From positions 1 to 45,427 of the IMG/VR virus record IMGVR_UViG_3300035698_004868: a stretch of 45,427 nucleotides of DNA; one strand, given 5' to 3'. A program made the position numbers and the translations under genes. This document shows, in pieces, positions 40,270 to 45,427 of this stretch (its first letter is position 1; each line of letters opens with the position of its first letter). Below the pieces are notes generated by a model. That model worked only from the letters and a program-made list of their open reading frames with translations. It was not told the origin of the DNA and made no database searches. This DNA comes from a virus.

Positions 40270-40908
40270 ATGTTAAAAGATCTACGAATCATTGACTGTC
40301 TAGAACATGTTGCAAGTAACAACCAGATGTTGGCAGCTACGCTCTCCTTACACAACACTTCCCTCTCTGATCAGATTGATTGCAATCCAATGATCAATAC
40401 TGTAGATGCCGACGTCCACAGTTTGGGAAGAGGTTGCATCCTCATGCCACGCGCAGGAACATTAGAGTTCTGTATGTTTTCTACCACTGATACTAATGTT
40501 GGTGAACAGAATTTTGCTCTGTTATCTACTGATTGGAAAGAACTCCCTATTGTGCTTGACGCACTACCTGTTCCCCTGAACACAGTTGATCCTAGTAGGT
40601 TGTGGGCTAAGCATATGAAAGGTGAAGAGATTGATCAGGACCAAGTATTTTACTTATGTACGCCGGGACGAACCTCTCTACTACAAAGAGCACACTGGGA
40701 AATAGGACCTATGGGAATGCCAATGATATCTGGACGAAAGAATATCGTCCTTTACGAGCGTGAGAGGGAAGAGGCTATGATTAACCCTACGTTCGACTAT
40801 TCAGTTCGAGGCTTTCTACACGAGCTTCTACCCCGTCCATCCTGGATTGAAGTTCCGCAATGTCATCTTGACCCAGGAGTCCAAGTTGTTCTGCCTGATC
40901 TAGGGTAA
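40270..40908 (+). CDS. Hypothetical 212-aa protein
   Basis: A mixed alpha/beta protein with no recognised motif. AAAGG precedes the ATG. It is the last + strand gene of the long operon-like run. Its final 122 nt overlap, tail to tail, the - strand gene 40787-41002. The 49-nt gap upstream is pyrimidine-rich with no clear promoter. Confidence 0.6.
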   Translation: MLKDLRIIDCLEHVASNNQMLAATLSLHNTSLSDQIDCNPMINTVDADVHSLGRGCILMPRAGTLEFCMFSTTDTNVGEQNFALLSTDWKELPIVLDALPVPLNTVDPSRLWAKHMKGEEIDQDQVFYLCTPGRTSLLQRAHWEIGPMGMPMISGRKNIVLYEREREEAMINPTFDYSVRGFLHELLPRPSWIEVPQCHLDPGVQVVLPDLG

Positions 40909-41002
40909 CCATCTTTAAAATAGCGTTCTGTAAGTTGTTATAGGCATCCTCTAGTGATTGAATGCGGGCTTCCATAGAAGCTAATTGATCTGCTACACTC
41001 AT
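40787..41002 (-). CDS. Small coiled-coil protein
   Basis: 71 residues made of two heptad-like stretches (MEARIQSLEDAYNNL and LQSRMDGVEARVESLEL) around a short middle. It is probably a dimerising coiled coil, perhaps a small virion or regulatory protein. AAAGGAG at 41009-41015 (- strand) is 6 nt before the ATG, strongly supporting it. The gene overlaps the end of the + strand gene antisense by 122 nt. Confidence 0.7.
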   Translation of the reverse strand: MSVADQLASMEARIQSLEDAYNNLQNAILKMVTLDQAEQLGLLGQDDIAELQSRMDGVEARVESLELNSRT

Positions 41003-41008
41003 GTTATT

Positions 41009-41015
41009 CTCCTTT
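41009..41015 (-). promoter_or_regulatory. Ribosome binding site of the coiled-coil gene
   Basis: Reading the - strand, AAAGGAG followed by AATAAC and ATG. It is the main evidence that this antisense-overlapping gene is real. Confidence 0.75.
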
Positions 41016-41025
41016 ATGTACTATC

Positions 41026-41068
41026 TTAACAACTGCTCTTGACTGCTAATATAATCATGTAGTATTAT
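41026..41068 (+). promoter_or_regulatory. Promoter(s) of the HNH endonuclease gene
   Basis: Two overlapping sigma70-like pairs can be read: TTAACA 41026-41031 with TATAAT 41050-41055 (18-nt spacer), and TTGACT 41039-41044 with TATTAT 41063-41068 (18-nt spacer). The first gives a leader of roughly 14 nt and the second practically none before ATG 41076. No Shine-Dalgarno sequence is present, so translation may be leaderless or nearly so. Confidence 0.6.
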
Positions 41069-41075
41069 TACTAGC

Positions 41076-41849
41076 ATGTTTAAAACCTGTACTAAATGTC
41101 ACAAACCACAACCTATCCATCAATTCAACATCCACAAGAATACTCGGGATGGTTTAACCAACTGGTGTAAACAGTGTATTAGTGATTATAACAAAGACAG
41201 AAGAAGAATAATTCAATTATCTCGATCTCCTCGCTCAATATGTTCTATCTGTAATAAAACTAAATTATCAAGAGAATTTGCAACAGGACGATTGTATTGT
41301 AAAACATGTGCAGCAGAAAAAGCAAGAGAACAACGTCAAAAAAGATATAGTCAAAACTCGAACTTTCAACCTCGTGGACCATCACAGGCTCCTACAAATA
41401 TAAAACCAAATTACAAATGGTGCCCTAGTTGCAAACAGGTATTGGAAACCAACACATTTTATAAACAAAAATCAGGTTATTATTCCTCAGAATGTAAAAG
41501 ATGTGGGATTGATAGAAACCTTCAAACAAATCGAACTAAAAAAATTAGAGCATTAATTTACAAAGGAGGGAAATGCCAATTTCCAGGTTGTAAATCGCAA
41601 TGGGACGACGATGAAGATCACTTTTCTAATTACCAATTTCACCACCGAGATCCATCTTGCAAAATAGCAAACTGGCCAACTTTTTCCTATTGGTCTTGGG
41701 AAAAACAAAAGAAAGAATTGGACAAGTGTGAATTATTATGCACTAAACATCATAAAATCATTCACGCAAGATTTCTTAATAACGGAGAACCTAATCCAGA
41801 TTATTTTGCTTTGAAATTGGAGCAACAGGAGGGGAAACAACAGACCTAG
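41076..41849 (+). CDS. Free-standing HNH endonuclease with zinc ribbons
   Basis: 257 residues. Three Cys-rich ribbon units (CTKCHK...CKQC near 5-36, CSICNKTK...CKTC near 56-78, CPSCKQ...CKRC near 114-140) precede an HNH nuclease domain with CQFPGC, FHHRDP and CELLCTKHHKIIH. It is a typical homing-type mobile gene: alone on the + strand among - strand genes, A+T-rich by eye, with its own promoter and no ribosome site. It overlaps the end of the - strand membrane protein gene by 59 nt. Confidence 0.85.
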   Translation: MFKTCTKCHKPQPIHQFNIHKNTRDGLTNWCKQCISDYNKDRRRIIQLSRSPRSICSICNKTKLSREFATGRLYCKTCAAEKAREQRQKRYSQNSNFQPRGPSQAPTNIKPNYKWCPSCKQVLETNTFYKQKSGYYSSECKRCGIDRNLQTNRTKKIRALIYKGGKCQFPGCKSQWDDDEDHFSNYQFHHRDPSCKIANWPTFSYWSWEKQKKELDKCELLCTKHHKIIHARFLNNGEPNPDYFALKLEQQEGKQQT

Positions 41850-42129
41850 CCAACACCTTTTGAGTCACATTGCCAATCATATACATTGTAACCACCGACC
41901 CTACTAATGCGGCATACGTAGCAGTATCTAAGAGGTGCCACCCTAATAGAATTGGTACCCCTGGCGGGTCCAATGACATAGCTTCCTTAGTAGCACTCCA
42001 GTTGACAAACTCACTAACAGTCTCTGGCACTGCGAACAGTAAAGTAGCCAAGACTACAAGCGCAATAGCAAATTTCAGCTTACGATTGTCCTCTAAGAAC
42101 TTCAAACGATTAGTTCCTGTTCCTTTCAC
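41791..42129 (-). CDS. Small membrane protein with two helices
   Basis: 112 residues with hydrophobic helices near 18-34 and 63-87, a basic N terminus and a disordered Val/Pro/Ser tail. The topology fits a holin-like or other small phage membrane protein, but no family was recognised. Its start overlaps the end of the upstream gene by 20 nt, and its end overlaps the HNH gene, which probably inserted just behind it. Confidence 0.65.
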   Translation of the reverse strand: MKGTGTNRLKFLEDNRKLKFAIALVVLATLLFAVPETVSEFVNWSATKEAMSLDPPGVPILLGWHLLDTATYAALVGSVVTMYMIGNVTQKVLARSVVSPPVAPISKQNNLD

Positions 42130-42475
42130 TATCCCAACGCTCCATCAGAGTAGCTAGCTTGGCCATTGTATTAGCCATCTGTCTCTGTGTCTCTACCATG
42201 TCTTTAGCAAACCCTCGTGGCATATAGACCATAGGAACTCCATCATCATCAGTTTTGGTAAGGATCTTCTCTAAACTATCAAGGGCAATCTTATTATGAA
42301 AGAGCGCCTCGCGCTCACCAGGAGTCAATGTAGGCCTCTTGATCTTACCATTACGATTCTTCATCAGGTATTTAATAACCTCTACAAGACCTAACGCAAT
42401 AAGAAGAACAGAGGCAAGAATAGCCGATTGACCAGCAGAACTAACATCAGCAGCAAAGGGGATCATATACATCAT
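42110..42475 (-). CDS. Small membrane-anchored protein
   Basis: 121 residues. One hydrophobic helix near 16-36 (ILASVLLIALGLVEVI) is followed by a basic stretch and a cytoplasmic-looking helical domain. The start at 42475 has GGAGG (- strand, 42482-42486) 6 nt upstream, so the longer frame from 42499 is rejected. Together with the next - strand gene it could form a lysis or envelope pair; this is a guess from topology and order only. Confidence 0.65.
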   Translation of the reverse strand: MMYMIPFAADVSSAGQSAILASVLLIALGLVEVIKYLMKNRNGKIKRPTLTPGEREALFHNKIALDSLEKILTKTDDDGVPMVYMPRGFAKDMVETQRQMANTMAKLATLMERWDSERNRN

Positions 42476-42504
42476 GTGAGGCCTCCGTCTATATGGCAAA
42501 AGTG

Positions 42505-42521
42505 TGCAACAAGCTGTTGCA
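42505..42521. terminator. Short perfect inverted repeat between two - strand genes
   Basis: TGCAACA, AGC, TGTTGCA: a 7-bp stem with 3-nt loop. On the - strand it follows the dehydratase gene by 8 nt and is followed by CACTTTTG. The T run is too short for a convincing intrinsic terminator. It could be an RNA processing or attenuation hairpin. Confidence 0.35.
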
Positions 42522-42529
42522 TCAATCCA

Positions 42530-44659
42530 TTATAGACCACCATAGCGCTGGATGTCAGCCCACACCATCTCTTCCACTAGCTTATCAATGTCATAATTCC
42601 TTGACCAGCCTAGTTCTGCTTCAATCTTAGCAGGATTCCCTTTTAAATAAGGAACATCAGATGGCCTCATGAAACGGGGATCTTGCTTCACATATTGCTC
42701 ATAATCTGGTAGATTTGCGACAGTAAACGCTTTCTGTAAGAACTCACGAATTGAATATGACTCGCCCGTAGCTACTACATAATCCTTTGGCTCACTGTTA
42801 TTCATAATGAGCCATTGTGCCTCTACATAGTCTTCAGCATGACCCCAATCACGACAAGCATTAAGATTCCCAAGAGTGACAAAGTTAGAATTACCTATTG
42901 CAATCTGCGCAATAGCATCTGTAATCTTTCGTGTAACAAAATCCATTCCCCGCCTAGGAGAGTTAGCGATTACCATAGTTCCCACACCAGCCATGAACTT
43001 GCCTGAACCAGTCTCAATATCGTAAACAACATCAAACTCAGACTCCTCAATCTTCTTTACCTCAATAGGATCTCTACGAAGATGATGGACATCACAAGCA
43101 TGGCCTCCCCCGGCAATCTTGTTGATGAAGCCTCTAGAGATACCAGTCTCACGAGCAATAGTTCTCTTAGGCATGCCAATATCGAGAAGAGTTCTTACAA
43201 TACTCTCCTTCTCTGAATTATCTGTTGGAGACAAAAGATTCACAGAGTAATAGTTGCCATTTAAGCCAGTCTCGTAGGTCACATTGAACTCTTGGCCAGT
43301 CACATTGGAAACAAGCAGAAGCAATCCCTGAGCCAGCTGGGAACTATTGGTCTTGAAATTCTTATACCTGTAGGTACAAGGATTAGACTTCAGACCATCG
43401 GCCATATTGTAGCCATTCAAGAAAGCCTCTTGTATCTCGACAGAAGCATTAAGAATCTGCTTAGGAACCTTCTTGTAACGGTCTTTATTGTAGAGATCGT
43501 CACGAAGGGTCTTATGCCATGGCCACTTTGCAACTCCATTTAGTCCAGTATGTCTGGAAAGACCACCATATCCAGATTCATATTCTTTTCCAACAGACAC
43601 ACCTTGTCCAGAAATAGCCAACCATAGGCTTTCAATGCGAGAGATAACTAATGGATCTATATTAGAAATGTGTACATCATTGTGTTTGGCAGAGACCCAT
43701 CCATCTCCAGCGATTAGACCAAGAAGCTCAGCTTCTTCTAGAGAGATGCCTTCCTGAATATCAGTAGGCTTCGGATACTTACCATCCAGGACACGAGAGC
43801 CAATCCTAAACTCATCGGCACGATACTTCTCTCCTTCATGATCAATTAGTTTATGGTGTCGAGTAGTCTCAACTATACCAATACGAGCATTAGTTATTTG
43901 ACCTCGGTGGTCCAGATTATCAGGATTGACCTTGCGCACAGTAATCGTCTTAAGATCTACCCACTGAGTACCATCCCAGATATCTAGTGTAGAAACAGCT
44001 GTTCTCTCTTTCTTACCATAAAGTCCAAGGAGATCTTTCGCACGCACAATATTGATCTGATCATCAATACGCGATTTCACTAGTAAATTCGTGTACTTAG
44101 AGACACACTCGTGGTTGAACAGTATTCCCTGGCAAGCAAAGATGCCGTATGACTCTCGATAGAGTCGAATGTATCGATAGGCTGCTTCCTTAGCGATAGC
44201 ATAAGGGCTACGAGGATCCAGCGGAGATTCTTCATTATATCCTTCCTCCGGACAATGCAACCCACCAAACAACTCTGATGTACTAGCTTGATAAAACTTA
44301 GTATCCTTCGATACCTTTCTAATAGCCTCTAGTGGGTATAGTGCTCCAAGTCCCGTAACCTGCATAGACTGACAGGGTTGGGAAAAACTCTGCCCGACAT
44401 GTGACATAGCAGCCAAGTTATAATACTCGTCAGGAGTATAGTCTATCATCAACCTATAGATGAATGCCGGATCTGTGATGTCTCCATCAATCACCTTAAA
44501 GCTCTTGTCGCCAAGCAATGGCAGAATAAGCTTCCTACCTTCAGGCTCTACTCTCCTACGGTCAACACCAATAACAAAGTAATCCTTCTCTAGTAATAGT
44601 TCTGCTAGATAAGACCCGTCTTGACCCGCTACCCCTGTAATGATAGCAACTTTTTGCAT
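42530..44659 (-). CDS. gmd: GDP-mannose 4,6-dehydratase with an intein
   Basis: Converts GDP-mannose to GDP-4-keto-6-deoxymannose. The short-chain dehydrogenase NAD(P) loop TGVAGQDG is at 8-15, the STSELFG motif near 126 and the catalytic YxxxK at Tyr153/Lys157. FNHE and SPRRG, adjacent in normal Gmd, are separated by an intein (residues 185-566). After splicing 327 residues remain, close to normal length. The ATG overlaps the stop of the Wzt-like gene (TAATG). With the DegT aminotransferase upstream, the product is probably turned into GDP-perosamine or a related amino sugar for a glycan. Confidence 0.93.
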   Translation of the reverse strand: MQKVAIITGVAGQDGSYLAELLLEKDYFVIGVDRRRVEPEGRKLILPLLGDKSFKVIDGDITDPAFIYRLMIDYTPDEYYNLAAMSHVGQSFSQPCQSMQVTGLGALYPLEAIRKVSKDTKFYQASTSELFGGLHCPEEGYNEESPLDPRSPYAIAKEAAYRYIRLYRESYGIFACQGILFNHECVSKYTNLLVKSRIDDQINIVRAKDLLGLYGKKERTAVSTLDIWDGTQWVDLKTITVRKVNPDNLDHRGQITNARIGIVETTRHHKLIDHEGEKYRADEFRIGSRVLDGKYPKPTDIQEGISLEEAELLGLIAGDGWVSAKHNDVHISNIDPLVISRIESLWLAISGQGVSVGKEYESGYGGLSRHTGLNGVAKWPWHKTLRDDLYNKDRYKKVPKQILNASVEIQEAFLNGYNMADGLKSNPCTYRYKNFKTNSSQLAQGLLLLVSNVTGQEFNVTYETGLNGNYYSVNLLSPTDNSEKESIVRTLLDIGMPKRTIARETGISRGFINKIAGGGHACDVHHLRRDPIEVKKIEESEFDVVYDIETGSGKFMAGVGTMVIANSPRRGMDFVTRKITDAIAQIAIGNSNFVTLGNLNACRDWGHAEDYVEAQWLIMNNSEPKDYVVATGESYSIREFLQKAFTVANLPDYEQYVKQDPRFMRPSDVPYLKGNPAKIEAELGWSRNYDIDKLVEEMVWADIQRYGGL
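42962..44107 (-). mobile_element. Atypical intein in GDP-mannose 4,6-dehydratase
   Basis: A 382-residue intein starting CVSKYTNLLVK and ending MVIAN before extein Ser. ETTRHHKLI is block B; ELLGLIAGDG and NMADG are the LAGLIDADG motifs. The residue before the last Asn is Ala rather than the usual His. A helix-turn-helix-like segment (RTIARETGISRGFINKI) lies near the C-terminal end, after the endonuclease. Unlike the other inteins, its composition looks like that of the host gene. Confidence 0.9.
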
Positions 44660-45093
44660 TACTCTTCCTCTTGCTCTGAGGACTTATAAAGATCAGTGGT
44701 GAATTTAGGAGTTTCAACCTCAATAGACTTTTCAACCGCAGGGGCAGATGGCCTGAGAACAATATCACACTTGTCAGTGTACCAACACTTGAACTCCTGA
44801 ACCACTCCATAAGACAAAGTGTATTCGCCCTCTCCATCAATATCTAATAGATCTTTTGCATCCACTTGAATCTTCAACTTAACAATCTCTCCCGGCATGA
44901 TAGATCTTAACTGTTCTGACCGACCAAACAGAGGGTCAGAGAAAGTAACATCATCTACCATAACTGACTTGGGACGAACAAACACTCCATGTCCAGTAGA
45001 AGACTCTAGTTTCTTCTTACCATTATTGGTAACCTCTAGGTTAATATAAAACTTGTCCTTACGCTTAAAACTCTTTCCGGTGATAGTAAACAT
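44659..45093 (-). CDS. Wzt-like beta-sandwich protein
   Basis: 144 residues, all-beta in appearance. VTNNGKKKL, an IMPGEIVKLKIQV strand and GEYTLSYGVVQEFKCWY near 96-112 follow the pattern (Pro-Gly-x, then Tyr-x-Leu, Val-Gln-Glu and Trp-Phe/Tyr) of the sugar-binding C-terminal domain of Wzt and related domains in polysaccharide gene clusters. The last 30 residues are charged and disordered. It may bind the glycan or modifying enzymes. ATG 45093 overlaps the aminotransferase stop (TAATG). Confidence 0.6.
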   Translation of the reverse strand: MFTITGKSFKRKDKFYINLEVTNNGKKKLESSTGHGVFVRPKSVMVDDVTFSDPLFGRSEQLRSIMPGEIVKLKIQVDAKDLLDIDGEGEYTLSYGVVQEFKCWYTDKCDIVLRPSAPAVEKSIEVETPKFTTDLYKSSEQEEE

Positions 45094-45427
45094 TATTCTT
45101 GACTCCAATCTAATACAGTTTTGATGACATATTTAACTTCCTTATCTGTCATGGTGGGGAAGATAGGCAAAGTGAGATGACAAGACAGATAACCTTCTAG
45201 TTTTTCAAACCCTGGTGTACGAAAACCTTGTTGCTGTGAAATAGCCATAGGATAATGTCGTGCATTGGCAATCTCATGGTCCTTTAAGTACTGAGACAAA
45301 GCATCTCGTTCCGATGGAGTGTTAAGATAGATAGGATAGAGGTGGTAAACACAGTCATTTAGAGGATCTAATACAGTAACCCAATCATTGTTCTCAAAAG
45401 CCCTGGTGTACATTGCACCAATCTCTC
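45093..45427 (-). CDS. 3' part of a DegT/DnrJ/EryC1 aminotransferase (partial)
   Basis: C-terminal end of a PLP-dependent sugar aminotransferase running off the window; the frame stays open to the last base. VYHLYPIYL, SERDALSQYL, HYPMAI and LTLPIFPTMTDKEVKYV are the usual C-terminal landmarks of this family. Next to gmd, a perosamine synthase-like role (amination of GDP-4-keto-6-deoxymannose) is the most economical reading. The pyridoxal Lys lies outside the window. Confidence 0.85.
   Translation of the reverse strand, partial: EIGAMYTRAFENNDWVTVLDPLNDCVYHLYPIYLNTPSERDALSQYLKDHEIANARHYPMAISQQQGFRTPGFEKLEGYLSCHLTLPIFPTMTDKEVKYVIKTVLDWSQE

Noticed and set aside
1-45427. tRNA genes, tmRNA, insertion sequences or long direct repeats
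   Set aside because: Reading both strands gave no cloverleaf-like stretch, transposase or terminal repeats; the dense coding leaves almost no room. A tRNA-scan run would settle the point for RNA genes.

Overview
The window is almost certainly part of a large tailed double-stranded DNA bacteriophage genome, in its early, replication and nucleotide-metabolism region. Genes are small and very densely packed, with gaps usually under 20 nt and many stop/start overlaps. Nearly all lie on the + strand up to about 40.9 kb. Many are unrecognisable small proteins set among phage-type replication genes. No capsid, portal, terminase or tail gene, no tRNA and no CRISPR array was recognised. The host cannot be named. 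Shine-Dalgarno sites are strong and GTG/TTG starts are common. The phage brings bacterial-type enzymes: a DnaE-type polymerase, RecA and a class II ribonucleotide reductase.

Layout. 0-3 kb: small hypotheticals, a membrane-anchored metzincin-like protease and a VWA protein. 3-7.3 kb: a deoxyribosyltransferase-like/Lar fusion, a DRB0094-type RNA ligase, and a MoxR-type AAA+ ATPase paired with a DUF2201/VWA protein. 7.3-10 kb: unknown genes, including three apparently related tandem genes, then a family 4-like uracil-DNA glycosylase. 10-13.5 kb: a consensus promoter followed by small proteins, among them a Whirly-like putative ssDNA-binding protein and a SpoVG-like protein. 13.5-17.6 kb: class II ribonucleotide reductase carrying two inteins. 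17.6-24.8 kb: an ORF without a canonical start codon, a HldC-like nucleotidyltransferase, RecA, DnaE and a metallophosphoesterase. 25-30 kb: Cas4/RecB-like nuclease, Nmad1-like protein, adenine methyltransferase-like protein, PfkB (HldA-like) kinase, cupin and GmhB-like phosphatase. 30-33.7 kb: primase-helicase with an intein inside its zinc finger. 33.7-40.9 kb: MazG-like enzyme, zinc ribbons, a degenerate Cas4-like protein, a PD-(D/E)XK nuclease, ClpP-like protease, RusA-like resolvase and a divergent sigma-like protein. 40.8-45.4 kb: mostly the - strand, with a coiled-coil protein, two small membrane proteins, GDP-mannose 4,6-dehydratase with an intein, a Wzt-like beta-sandwich protein and the end of a DegT-family aminotransferase. 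A + strand HNH endonuclease with its own promoter sits at the strand switch.

How the genes fit together. Primase-helicase, DnaE, RecA, the Whirly-like protein, RusA, the Cas4-like nuclease and the glycosylase form a largely self-supplied replication/recombination set, fed by ribonucleotide reductase and MazG. Two sugar-nucleotide themes stand out. The first is a scattered HldA/GmhB/HldC-like set, which is the chemistry of ADP-heptose synthesis. The second is a - strand Gmd plus DegT aminotransferase pair, which suggests GDP-perosamine or a similar amino sugar. Homing elements are unusually dense: four LAGLIDADG inteins in three genes plus one free-standing HNH gene.

All functional calls come from reading motifs by eye. 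No database search or structure prediction was run.
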